From assembly GCF_014191375.1 (NCBI RefSeq), contig NZ_JACHWN010000008.1, forward strand, positions 124,001 through 188,000: DNA of 64,000 nucleotides, in the 5' to 3' direction. This DNA comes from Mesorhizobium sp. RMAD-H1. Lineage in GTDB: Bacteria; Pseudomonadota; Alphaproteobacteria; Rhizobiales; Rhizobiaceae. Under the pieces are notes generated by a model. It searched no databases, had not been told where the DNA came from, and saw only the letters and a list, made by a program, of their open reading frames with translations. Positions 10,625 through 21,890 of the stretch are shown here, one piece after another (within the stretch, counting starts at the first letter, position 1; each line of letters starts with the position of its first letter). The position numbers and the translations under genes were made by a program.

Positions 10625-12811
10625 ATGTCGAAAGATTCGCAACCGCGCATAAGGACTGTTCCGGTGCTCGTTCCCATGCCCGCGGAACGGCCCTATTCCT
10701 ATGCCGTGCCCGAGGGCATGAGCGTCGTTCCGGGCTCGATCGTGCGGGTGCCCCTGGGACCCCGCGAGGTGGCGGGCATCGTCACGGCGGGCGAAACCGA
10801 TTCCGTCGACGCAAAGAAGCTGCGGCCGATTTCGGCCGTCTTCGACTGCCCGCCGGTCGAGCCGCATATGCTGCGCTTCGTACAATGGGCGGCGGACTAC
10901 ACGCTTTCGCCGCCGGGCATAGTGGCGCGGATGCTGCTGCGTGTTCCCGCCGCCTTCGATCCCGAACCGCCCATTCCGGGCCTGCGCCATACCGGGGATC
11001 GGCCGGACCGGCTGACGGATGCGCGCAGCCGCATCATGGAACTGGCCGAGGACGGCATGGCCTGGACGCGCTCGGGCCTGGCGCATGCCGCCGGCGTCTC
11101 GCTCACCGTCGTCGACGGGCTCAAGGCGCAGGGCGTCTTCGAGGAGGTGATGATCCCGCCGCGTCCGGTGGTGGCCGCGCCGGACATTCATTACGCGCGC
11201 CCCGATCTTTCGCCGGACCAGCAGGCGGCGGCGGACATGCTGGTGGAGAATGTCGAGGCGAAGGGCTTTTCCGTCTCATTGCTCGACGGCGTGACCGGCT
11301 CGGGCAAGACGGAGGTCTATTTCGAGGCGGTGGCGAAGGCGATCGAGCAGGGGCGGCAGGTGCTGATCCTCTTGCCGGAAATCGCGCTGACGCAGCAATT
11401 CCTCGACCGGTTCCATAATCGCTTCGGGGCGAAGCCCGCCGAATGGCATTCCGACTTGCCCCCGAAGATGCGCGAGCGCGTCTGGCGGCAGGTGGCGGAG
11501 GGCCAGGTGCGCGTGGTGGCGGGCGCGCGCTCGGCCCTGTTCCTGCCGTTTTGCGAGCTGGGGCTGATCGTGGTCGACGAGGAGCACGACCCCGCCTACA
11601 AGCAGGAGGACCGGGTCTTCTACAATGCCCGCGATATGGCGGTGGTGCGCGGGCATATCGGCGGCTTTCCCGTCGTGCTCGCCTCGGCGACGCCGTCGGT
11701 CGAAAGCCAGGTCAATGCGGAACAGGGGCGCTACCGGCGCATCCGGCTTTCCTCCCGCTATGCCGAAGCGGCGATGCCGGACCTTAAAACCATCGACATG
11801 CGCCGCTTGCCGCCACCGCCCGGACGGTTTCTGTCGCCGGTGCTGACCGGGGCGATCGCCAAGACGCTGGAGCGGAAGGAGCAGGCGCTGCTGTTCCTCA
11901 ACCGGCGCGGCTATGCGCCATTGACGCTCTGCCGCGTCTGCGGGCACCGCTTCCAGTGCCCGAGCTGTTCCAGCTGGCTGGTGGAGCACCGCTTTCGCGG
12001 CCAGCTCATGTGCCATCAATGCGGCTATCACGAGCCGACGCCGCAATCCTGCCCGTCCTGCGGCACGCTCGACCATCTGGTCGCCTGCGGGCCGGGGGTA
12101 GAGCGTATCGCGGAGGAAACGGCGGCGGCCTTTCCCGATGCGCGGATCATCGTGCTCTCCTCCGATCTGCTTGGCGGTGTAAAGCGGCTGCGGCTGGAGC
12201 TGGAGGCCGTCGCCAAGGGCGAGGCTGACATCGTCATCGGCACGCAGCTGGTGGCGAAGGGGCATAATTTCCCCGGCATGACGCTGGTGGGCGTCGTGGA
12301 TGCCGATCTCGGCCTTGCCAATGGCGATCCGCGCGCGGCGGAGCGGACATTCCAATTGCTCAACCAGGTGACGGGCCGGGCCGGGCGCACGGGGCGCAAG
12401 AGCATCGGCCTGTTGCAGACCTACCAGCCCGACCATCCGGTGATGCGCGCCATCGTCTCGGGCGATGCCGAGGCCTTCTATGCCCGCGAGATCGAGGAGC
12501 GCGAACGCGCCGGGCTTCCGCCATTCGGGCGGCTGGCGGCGCTGATCGTTTCGGCCAATTCGCGGGCCGAGGCGGAGAGCCATGCGCGCGCGCTGCGGAG
12601 GGCCGCGCCGTCATCGTCGGAAATCGCCGTGCTCGGACCTGCCGAAGCGCCGCTCGCGCTGATTCGGGGACGGCATCGGTTTCGATTGCTGATCCACGGG
12701 ACGAAGCGGGCGGATATACAGGCCTTCATCCGCGCACTGCTCGCGGCAGGGCCGAAGGAGCGGGGTTCTGTGAGGGTGCAGGTGGATATCGATCCGCAGA
12801 GCTTCCTGTAA
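10625..12811 (+). CDS. priA: primosomal protein N', replication restart helicase PriA
   Basis: A 3'-to-5' DNA helicase that recognises stalled forks and reloads the replisome. The 728-residue protein has the N-terminal 3'-DNA-binding domain (VLVPMPAERPYSYAVPEG), Walker A GVTGSGKT ending at residue 229, and DEEHD at 318-322. Paired zinc-binding CxxC motifs follow (CRVCG, CPSC, CHQCG, CPSCG), then the C-terminal helicase motifs IGTQLVAKGHNFPGM and QVTGRAGR. The ATG at 10625 is preferred over a TTG at 10550. Confidence 0.96.
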   Translation: MSKDSQPRIRTVPVLVPMPAERPYSYAVPEGMSVVPGSIVRVPLGPREVAGIVTAGETDSVDAKKLRPISAVFDCPPVEPHMLRFVQWAADYTLSPPGIVARMLLRVPAAFDPEPPIPGLRHTGDRPDRLTDARSRIMELAEDGMAWTRSGLAHAAGVSLTVVDGLKAQGVFEEVMIPPRPVVAAPDIHYARPDLSPDQQAAADMLVENVEAKGFSVSLLDGVTGSGKTEVYFEAVAKAIEQGRQVLILLPEIALTQQFLDRFHNRFGAKPAEWHSDLPPKMRERVWRQVAEGQVRVVAGARSALFLPFCELGLIVVDEEHDPAYKQEDRVFYNARDMAVVRGHIGGFPVVLASATPSVESQVNAEQGRYRRIRLSSRYAEAAMPDLKTIDMRRLPPPPGRFLSPVLTGAIAKTLERKEQALLFLNRRGYAPLTLCRVCGHRFQCPSCSSWLVEHRFRGQLMCHQCGYHEPTPQSCPSCGTLDHLVACGPGVERIAEETAAAFPDARIIVLSSDLLGGVKRLRLELEAVAKGEADIVIGTQLVAKGHNFPGMTLVGVVDADLGLANGDPRAAERTFQLLNQVTGRAGRTGRKSIGLLQTYQPDHPVMRAIVSGDAEAFYAREIEERERAGLPPFGRLAALIVSANSRAEAESHARALRRAAPSSSEIAVLGPAEAPLALIRGRHRFRLLIHGTKRADIQAFIRALLAAGPKERGSVRVQVDIDPQSFL

Positions 12812-12839
12812 CATGCGGGCACCTGTCGCCGGCCTTAAG

Positions 12840-13478
12840 TCATTTTCTGCGCGCCGCGATATAGGGACGGTTGTCTTTGCCTTTCGTCGCGTGACTCTCC
12901 ACCGTCAGAAACTCGAAGCCCGCAGCGGTAATGAATTGCTTCAGTTCCTCGGCGGAAAAAGCGCTGGTATGGGGCGCCATCTTGAGCGCTTGCATCGCAG
13001 GCAGCAGTGCCAGCCGGATAAGCGGATTCATGTCTCCCAGACACGGTGTCTTGGAGACGAACAGGCCGTCCGGCGCCAGCAAGGCGTGGATGGCCTGAAG
13101 CGTGGCGCGCACGTCGCGGACAAGGTGGAGATAGTTGAAGCCGAGAACCGCGTTGAACCGTATGCCTTCAGATACAAGCGTCTCCGCCGTCGCGATGCGG
13201 AAGGCAAGCGCAGGAATTAGGGTGACGGCAGCTTTCTCTTCAGCAATCGCGATCATTGCGCCGGAAATATCCGTCCCAAGATAGCTGTTCACTTCGCCTG
13301 CGAGCAGCAGCGCCGTTGTGCCGGTGCCGCAGCCGAGTTCCAGGACCCGGTGGTCGGGCCGTAGCAAGGCGCGGGTCCGGTCCAGCGTACGTTGGTAGCC
13401 GGCCCGGTCTGAAATCGCTGTCTTGGCATAATTCGCCGAAGTCCGATCCCAGAAGCGGGCGTCGTTCTCTACGCTCAT
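12840..13478 (-). CDS. class I SAM-dependent methyltransferase
   Basis: A 212-residue protein with the SAM-binding motif I VLELGCGTG at 45-53, acidic loop SYLGTDIS and a post-motif region FNAVLGFNYLHLVRD, typical of small-molecule methyltransferases. GGAGGAAC before the ATG at 13478 fixes the start; the open frame continues upstream but without family likeness. It overlaps nothing and converges with priA. Substrate unknown; it resembles UbiE/type-11 methyltransferases only in general fold. Confidence 0.88.
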   Translation of the reverse strand: MSVENDARFWDRTSANYAKTAISDRAGYQRTLDRTRALLRPDHRVLELGCGTGTTALLLAGEVNSYLGTDISGAMIAIAEEKAAVTLIPALAFRIATAETLVSEGIRFNAVLGFNYLHLVRDVRATLQAIHALLAPDGLFVSKTPCLGDMNPLIRLALLPAMQALKMAPHTSAFSAEELKQFITAAGFEFLTVESHATKGKDNRPYIAARRK

Positions 13479-13603
13479 CGTATGTTCCTCCGCAGCTATC
13501 AGCGTCAAAACGGCTTGCTCAACCGGCAGCGCTTTTTGTCGCACTTTTCCCCAATCTGCTCTATAGAGCCGCAACCAGTTTTTGGAACGTGAGAGGACAG
13601 CAA

Positions 13604-13993
13604 ATGGAATTCTACTGGCCGGCGAGCAGTGGTGAGTGGCTCGCCTGGATTTCGGCAGCGATCGCCGTGCTTTTCGGGTTGATCCTGTTCTTCGCGCCGG
13701 GGCTGTCGATGAAGCTGCTGCGGCTCGCGCCGGCGGGCGGGCGGCCCGAGGCTTTTGCCTCGATCCGCGCGACAATGGCCGGATTTCATTTAGGACTGGG
13801 CTTGAGTTGCCTCGTTTTTGCCCAGCCCTTCCTCTGGCTGGCGCTGGGGGCGGCGTGGGGCTTCAGCCTCTTCGGGCGCCTCATCTCGATCATGTCGGAC
13901 AAGGGGGGCACGTTCTACAACTGGGGGGCGGTGGTGCTGGAGCTCCTGCTCGCGGCGGGGCCGCTGCTTTTCGCCTTCGGATTCATCGCCTGA
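13604..13993 (+). CDS. small four-helix membrane protein, DUF4345-like
   Basis: A 129-residue protein with four predicted membrane helices: LAWISAAIAVLFGLILFFA, a segment near FHLGLGLSCLVFA, a segment around LWLALGAAWGFSLFGRLI, and VVLELLLAAGPLLFAFGF. GAGAGGA precedes the ATG at 13604. Size and topology fit DUF4345-like proteins. I recall a rhizobial family of this size linked to infection by flagellotropic phage 7-7-1 in Agrobacterium (AGROH133_08824), and this may be a relative, but I could not check. It stands alone between a divergent methyltransferase and the atp cluster. Confidence 0.6.
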   Translation: MEFYWPASSGEWLAWISAAIAVLFGLILFFAPGLSMKLLRLAPAGGRPEAFASIRATMAGFHLGLGLSCLVFAQPFLWLALGAAWGFSLFGRLISIMSDKGGTFYNWGAVVLELLLAAGPLLFAFGFIA

Positions 13994-14228
13994 CAGGGGA
14001 GAAAACACCCCTCCGGTCGCGAAAAATCCCCGCAATTGCGACAAAGCTGACCAAAAACAGAGGGATTCGCGTGTTGCGAGTCCTGTCCGTGTATGCTAGA
14101 CGGCAATCGAATTTCAGCGGGGATGCCCAGCGCATGGAAAGATCGCTGAAAAAATTCAATAAAGTCAAGAACTTAGATTAGCTCTCCCTTTTGAGCGTCC
14201 GGGTCTTGGCGTCAAAGCAGAGAGCTGG

Positions 14229-16324
<2,096 letters not shown>

Positions 16325-16345
16325 AACCTCTGACGGGACGAACGG

Positions 16346-17224
16346 ATGCCTTCACTCAAGGATCTGAGAAACCGTATCGCCTCGGTCAAGGCGACGCAGA
16401 AGATCACCAAGGCGATGCAGATGGTCGCCGCGGCGAAGCTGCGCCGCGCGCAGGAAGCTGCCGAGGCGGCGCGGCCTTACTCGCAGCGCATGGGTGCTGT
16501 TCTCGCCAATATCGCGCAGAACGTCAGCGGCGAGGATGCGCCGAAGCTGGTGACCGGCACGGGCTCCGACAATGTGCATCTCCTCATCGTCTGCACGGCG
16601 GAACGCGGCCTCTGCGGCGGTTTCAACTCGCAGATCGCGCGCCTGGCGCGCGATCATGCCCGCAAGCTCCTCTCCGAAGGCAAGACGGTGAAGATCATCA
16701 CCGTCGGCAAAAAAGGCGCGGACATCCTCAAGCGGGAGTTCGGATCGCTTTTCATCGAGCATTTCAACCTGCGCGAGGTCAAGCAGATCGGTTTTGCCAA
16801 TGCCGACGAGATCGGCCGCAAGGTCATCGCGCTGTTCGATGAGGGCGCGTTCGACGTCTGCACGCTGTTCTATTCGGAATTCAAGTCGGTCATCAGCCAG
16901 GTGCCCACCGCGCTCAAGCTCATCCCGGCTTCTGCCGGCGGTGAAACGGATGCCGACAGCGCCAAGGGCGCGCTTTACGAATACGAGCCAGACCCGAGCG
17001 TGATCCTGGGCGACCTCATTCCGCGCAACATCTCCGTCCAGATATTCCGGGCACTCCTGGAGAATGTGGCGGGTGAGATGGGCGCCAAGATGAGCGCCAT
17101 GGACAATGCGACGCGCAATGCCGGCGACATGATCAACAAGCTGTCGATCACGTATAACCGCCAGCGTCAGGCTCAGATCACCAAGGAACTGATCGAAATC
17201 ATTTCGGGCGCAGAAGCGCTCTAG
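16346..17224 (+). CDS. atpG: F1F0 ATP synthase subunit gamma
   Basis: Central rotating shaft of F1. 292 residues. The N-terminal helix [20 protein letters not shown] and the C-terminal helix ([20 protein letters not shown]) form the coiled coil inside the alpha-beta ring, and [11 protein letters not shown] is the family hallmark. Followed by a 130-bp spacer holding two palindromic repeats before atpD. Confidence 0.97.
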   Translation: MPSLKDLRNRIASVKATQKITKAMQMVAAAKLRRAQEAAEAARPYSQRMGAVLANIAQNVSGEDAPKLVTGTGSDNVHLLIVCTAERGLCGGFNSQIARLARDHARKLLSEGKTVKIITVGKKGADILKREFGSLFIEHFNLREVKQIGFANADEIGRKVIALFDEGAFDVCTLFYSEFKSVISQVPTALKLIPASAGGETDADSAKGALYEYEPDPSVILGDLIPRNISVQIFRALLENVAGEMGAKMSAMDNATRNAGDMINKLSITYNRQRQAQITKELIEIISGAEAL

Positions 17225-17231
17225 GTTTAGG

Positions 17232-17335
17232 CATGATCTTATCCGAAAAGTCTCAAAACTTTTCGGGATCATGACCAGAGTTTGGTTTTACCGCATGATC
17301 TTTCCCGAAAAGTCTGCAACTTTTCGGGATCATGC
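17232..17335. repeat. two tandem palindromic intergenic repeats between atpG and atpD
   Basis: Unit 1 (17232-17273) and unit 2 (17293-17335) each run CATGATC...CCGAAAAGT-loop-ACTTTTCGG...GATCATG, so each RNA copy folds into a long hairpin. This word family is widespread in rhizobial intergenic DNA. They lie inside the operon, and the atpD ribosome binding site (GGAAGGTAAGGA) is intact just downstream. They may act on mRNA processing or relative expression, or simply be tolerated. Confidence 0.85.
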
Positions 17336-17348
17336 TAACGGAAGGTAA

Positions 17349-18917
<1,569 letters not shown>

Positions 18918-18923
18918 ATCAAA

Positions 18924-19000
18924 GGGAGTAGTGAGGTAGTGAGATAGTGGGATAGTGAGATAGAGGATTTCTACTCACTGTTCACTGTTCACTACTCACT
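18924..19000. repeat. AGTGAGTAG-type inverted repeat between atpD and atpC
   Basis: The left half is built of AGTAGTGAG/AGTGAGATAG words, the right half of CACTGTTCACT and TCACTACTCACT words. AGTAGTGA at 18927-18934 is matched in inverse at 18989-18996. It fills most of the 92-bp atpD-atpC gap and ends 9 bases before the atpC ATG. Same style as 1431-1505 and 55929-56007. Confidence 0.8.
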
Positions 19001-19009
19001 AAAACGAAC

Positions 19010-19417
19010 ATGGCTGAAGCCTTCCATTTCGAACTGGTATCGCCGGAACGCCTTCTGCTTTCCGCCGAGGTCACGGAAGTCGTGATCCCCGGCAGCGAGG
19101 GTTATTTGACCGTCATGGCCCGCCATGCGCCGCTCATGAGCACCATCAAGCCCGGTGTCATCCGGGTCAGGCAGTCCGAAGGCAAGGAAGAATCCTACGT
19201 GGTTTTCGGCGGCTTTGCCGATATCTCGCCGGAAGGCTGCACGATTCTCGCCGAATCCGCCGTTCATGTCGACGATTTGAACCGCGAGGAACTGCAGCGC
19301 CGTATCCAGGATGCGCGTGAGGATCTGGCTGACGCCTCGACGCATGAGCAGCGCACCAAGGCCGAGCAGTTCCTGCATCAGCTGATGACGCTCGAAGGCT
19401 CGATCCTCCCGGCCTGA
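19010..19417 (+). CDS. atpC: F1F0 ATP synthase subunit epsilon
   Basis: Rotor and regulatory subunit. 135 residues: beta-sandwich domain (FHFELVSPERLLLSAEV, VIPGSEGYLTVMARHAPLM, VFGGFADI) followed by a C-terminal helical pair rich in Glu and Arg. Last gene of the operon, followed by a clear terminator. Unlike its operon partners it has no visible Shine-Dalgarno: the bases before its ATG are CACTAAAACGAAC, joined directly to the repeat element at 18924-19000. Confidence 0.96.
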   Translation: MAEAFHFELVSPERLLLSAEVTEVVIPGSEGYLTVMARHAPLMSTIKPGVIRVRQSEGKEESYVVFGGFADISPEGCTILAESAVHVDDLNREELQRRIQDAREDLADASTHEQRTKAEQFLHQLMTLEGSILPA

Positions 19418-19440
19418 TCGAGGACCTTTCCCGAACTTTG

Positions 19441-19468
19441 AAAAGCGGCCTCGGGGCCGCTTTTTTTG
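19441..19468 (+). terminator. rho-independent terminator of the atp operon
   Basis: GCGGCC-TCGG-GGCCGC (19445-19460) flanked by AAAA and a run of seven T, 23 bases after the atpC stop. A textbook intrinsic terminator. Confidence 0.92.
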
Positions 19469-19583
19469 TTTGTGCGGAGAACCCCGCATGCGCTGCCGCC
19501 GCGGACACTTCGATTCACACTTGCGTGAGGACGCAATGATTTCTTGAAACCATTTGGCTCGGGATATATTAGCCAATTATCAT

Positions 19584-19593
19584 TAGTATACTA
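19584..19593. promoter_or_regulatory. perfect palindrome upstream of marR, operator candidate
   Basis: TAGTATACTA is a perfect 10-bp palindrome in an AT-rich stretch 20 bp before the marR ATG. MarR proteins commonly repress themselves through short AT-rich dyads in this position. Assignment by position only. Confidence 0.4.
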
Positions 19594-19613
19594 CATATTA
19601 TGGAGTTCTATTT

Positions 19614-20075
19614 ATGGGGACGAAAGAACTTCGCACGGAAATGGTCGACGCGCTTTCGAAGGTCAGCCGGAAGCTGCGGACGCTTTTTGACGGACGGGTC
19701 CGGGAGCAGGGCCTGACCCTGGCACGGGCCCGGACGCTGCTGGCGCTCAGCCGCCAGGAAGGCCTATTCCAGAGGGAACTGGCCGAGATGCTGGAAATCG
19801 AGAACGCGACGATGGTGCGTCTTCTGGACGGTCTCGAGAAGCAGAATTTCATCGAGCGCCGCGCCGTCCAGGGGGATCGCCGGGCCAAGCAGATCGTCAT
19901 GACAGAAGAGGGACGCCAGCAGGCCGAGCTGGTGCTGAAACTCGCCGAGGATGTGCGGCAGGACCTTCTGGATTCGGTCAGCGACGAAGATCTTGCCGCC
20001 ACCGTCCGCGTCCTGCACGCGATGGGCCGCTCGATCGACAATACGGAGAAGCCACCGGTTTCCCGGCCGCATTGA
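19614..20075 (+). CDS. MarR family transcriptional regulator
   Basis: A 153-residue winged-helix dimeric regulator. Core helix-turn-helix and wing: LFQRELAEMLEIENATMVRLLDGLEKQNFIERR followed by GDRRAKQIVMTEEG, the standard MarR pattern. GGAG lies 8 bases before the ATG. No efflux or catabolic gene adjoins it: upstream is the atp operon and downstream a convergent DUF883-like gene. It may therefore regulate itself and distant targets. Confidence 0.93.
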   Translation: MGTKELRTEMVDALSKVSRKLRTLFDGRVREQGLTLARARTLLALSRQEGLFQRELAEMLEIENATMVRLLDGLEKQNFIERRAVQGDRRAKQIVMTEEGRQQAELVLKLAEDVRQDLLDSVSDEDLAATVRVLHAMGRSIDNTEKPPVSRPH

Positions 20076-20104
20076 CTGAAAGCACAAATCTGCCGTCAGC
20101 ACGC

Positions 20105-20416
20105 TTACCGACGGGCAAGCAGGCCACCTATGATGAGACCGATGCCGACCAATACGGCGACGGATGTGACCGGCCTTTCGCGCGCCGTATCGGCAACGTA
20201 ATGCGCCTGTTTCCCCGCAAGCCGGGCGGCTCTGGCGCCTTTGGTCCTGATGAGATCATAGACATCGGATGCGGTATCCCTGGCGCTGTCCAGAATGTGG
20301 AACCCTTGTCCGGAAAGCGTTTCGGAAATTTCGGCAACCTCCCTGCGCAACTCGGCGATCTGATTTTCGAGATCCTTGCCTGTCAGGGCGCGGGCTTTCG
20401 TCCCCGGTGCAGCCAT
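20105..20416 (-). CDS. DUF883 / ElaB-YqjD-like membrane-anchored protein
   Basis: A 103-residue protein with a Glu/Arg-rich helical N-terminal half (LENQIAELRREVAEISETL), a second amphipathic helix (SDVYDLIRTKGARAARLAG) and a C-terminal glycine-rich membrane anchor VGIGLIIGGLLARR. This is the layout of DUF883 proteins such as ElaB/YqjD, some of which are tail-anchored ribosome-binding stress proteins in E. coli. AAGGAGATGACAG gives a strong ribosome binding site. Upstream at 20466-20491 is an EcfG-type promoter element, consistent with a stress role. Confidence 0.75.
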   Translation of the reverse strand: MAAPGTKARALTGKDLENQIAELRREVAEISETLSGQGFHILDSARDTASDVYDLIRTKGARAARLAGKQAHYVADTARERPVTSVAVLVGIGLIIGGLLARR

Positions 20417-20465
20417 CTGTCATCTCCTTTCGTCTGCAGACAGTCTTTGACATGACTGCAGACGC

Positions 20466-20491
20466 AACGCCGCGTTCGATGGATTGGTTCC
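20466..20491 (-). promoter_or_regulatory. putative EcfG (general stress sigma) promoter
   Basis: Read on the minus strand: GGAAC, 17 bases, CGTT. This matches the alphaproteobacterial EcfG consensus GGAAC-N16/17-CGTT exactly, at about 50 bases before the DUF883-like start. Confidence 0.65.
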
Positions 20492-20574
20492 GGTCGCGTC
20501 CCCGTGAAAACAAGTGAAAGGTGTTGATCGGCACCGGCATGGAAAAGCCCTCCCTCCGGCGCCACATCCTTCCC

Positions 20575-20626
20575 GGAGCCGCTTGAGCGGCTCCTTGCTG
20601 AACGGGCGTGGGAAAAGACGCCCGTT
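20575..20626 (+). promoter_or_regulatory. two consecutive hairpins in the leader of a small secreted-protein gene
   Basis: GGAGCCGC-TTGA-GCGGCTCC (20575-20594) and AACGGGCGT-GGGAAAAG-ACGCCCGTT (20601-20626) are perfect stems of 8 and 9 bp. The second ends 5 bases before GGAGGA, the ribosome binding site of the gene at 20645. They could be an mRNA-stabilising leader, a cis-regulatory fold, or a terminator-like barrier without a U tract. Confidence 0.5.
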
Positions 20627-20644
20627 ACCATGGAGGATTATCAG

Positions 20645-20929
20645 ATGCGCATTCAGGTGCTCTCGGCTGCAGCAGCCTTACTCGCCCTCTCCGTCTACGG
20701 CGCACAGGCGGAAGATTTCGCCTTCGGCAAGGTGAAGATGTACGACCCGAACAGCCATATGGTCACGTTGGACAACGGTTCGCCGTTCATTCTGCGTCCC
20801 GGCCAAAATCCGGATATCCACCCCGGCGAGGCCGTCGTGATCGGCTGGCAGAGCAATCTCAACGGCGATTTCTATGTTGACTATATCGGGCCGGCGACCA
20901 CAGTGGCGGAGGGGCTGAAGAAGATCTGA
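20645..20929 (+). CDS. small secreted protein, DUF1344-like
   Basis: A 94-residue protein with a Sec signal peptide (MRIQVLSAAAALLALSVYGAQA, predicted cut after AQA) and a short beta-rich mature part, FAFGKVKMYDPNSHMVTLDNG then PGEAVVIGWQ. The mature part resembles the DUF1344 group of small exported rhizobial proteins. The ATG at 20645 is chosen because GGAGGA lies 7 bases before it. Preceded by two RNA hairpins. Function unknown; family assignment tentative. Confidence 0.6.
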   Translation: MRIQVLSAAAALLALSVYGAQAEDFAFGKVKMYDPNSHMVTLDNGSPFILRPGQNPDIHPGEAVVIGWQSNLNGDFYVDYIGPATTVAEGLKKI

Positions 20930-20979
20930 CCGCGGGATCGAGCAGCGGGATTCGTCTCGCCGCCCTCGCGTATCTGCCA

Positions 20980-21657
20980 TCAGGGCGCGAGCGTTCGCAG
21001 ATGGCCGATGAGATCGGCGGCGGCGGCAACGGCCTTTTCCGGGTCGCGGGCAAGAACCGCACCGATCAGGGCTATATGGGCCCGGGCCGATGTCATGATC
21101 CCGTCCTGACCTCTCAGGCGGAACCAGAAACGGCGGCTATGGGTTTGCAGAGGCGCCGCCAGCCGTGCGGCGAAGGGATTGCCCGCCGCCTGCCCCAGGA
21201 CCCTGTCGAGCGCCTTGTCGGCCTCGAGGAATCCGCCGACATCGTCGTCGGCAGCCGCTTTTCGCATGGCATCCGCAGCCGCCTGAAAACGTTCGTGGTC
21301 GCGCGGGCCGGCAAGGCGCGCGGCATCACGCGACAGCACCTGTTCCACGCCTTCGCGGGTATCGAGAACCTTGACGAAATCCTCCGGGTGGAGCGGCGTG
21401 ATGGCGATGCCGGAGCGGGGACGCACCTCCATCAGCCCTTCCCAGGCCAGCCGCTGGATGGCTTCGCGCACCGGCGTGCGCCCCATGCCGGTCATCTCGA
21501 TCAGCGTGCGCTCGTTGACCACCATATCGGGTTCGAGGACGAGCGTGACGATCAGATGCTCAAGCGTGCGGTATGCCTGCTCGGCCAGGCTTTCGCCCGG
21601 CAGGTATGCGGGGGGCGGGCCTCCGGCCGCATGTGCCTCATTCGTGATCTTCGCCAA
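20980..21657 (-). CDS. GntR family regulator of hydroxyproline catabolism (inferred)
   Basis: A 225-residue FadR/FCD-type GntR regulator. The winged helix is at about 25-92 (SLAEQAYRTLEHLIV, NERTLIEMTGMGRTPVREAI), followed by the helical FCD ligand domain. The likely start is TTG at 21657, with GGAGG 7 bases upstream. It faces a D-hydroxyproline dehydrogenase and 4-hydroxyproline epimerase pair, so it probably controls them, as HypR does in Sinorhizobium. The effector is inferred from context only. Confidence 0.88.
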   Translation of the reverse strand: MAKITNEAHAAGGPPPAYLPGESLAEQAYRTLEHLIVTLVLEPDMVVNERTLIEMTGMGRTPVREAIQRLAWEGLMEVRPRSGIAITPLHPEDFVKVLDTREGVEQVLSRDAARLAGPRDHERFQAAADAMRKAAADDDVGGFLEADKALDRVLGQAAGNPFAARLAAPLQTHSRRFWFRLRGQDGIMTSARAHIALIGAVLARDPEKAVAAAADLIGHLRTLAP

Positions 21658-21712
21658 TGACCTTCCTCCCTATGTCTCCCCTCGGAGCCGGCTTGACGGT
21701 TTTGGATGATAA

Positions 21713-21732
21713 GATATATCACTGATATATCA
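21713..21732. promoter_or_regulatory. GATATATC doublet, candidate GntR operator
   Basis: GATATATC-ACT-GATATATC at 21713-21731, with the second copy part of TGATATATCA (21723-21732). Each 8-mer is itself palindromic. It lies between the divergent GntR gene and the hydroxyproline genes, 56 bases from the gntR start, where a GntR operator is expected. Confidence 0.5.
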
Positions 21733-21890
21733 ACCAGGGGATCGCACTGTCCGAACAGGTCTCAGGAGTGCATCGGCAGACGCGCCGGCCGAACCGGGGA
21801 CAGGTCTCTGTAAACCCGTGATGTAAAATCACGGCCGTACTACTCCGCCCGGATCCGAAGGATGCCGGAGCGCAGGCAGAAAGGAACAGC

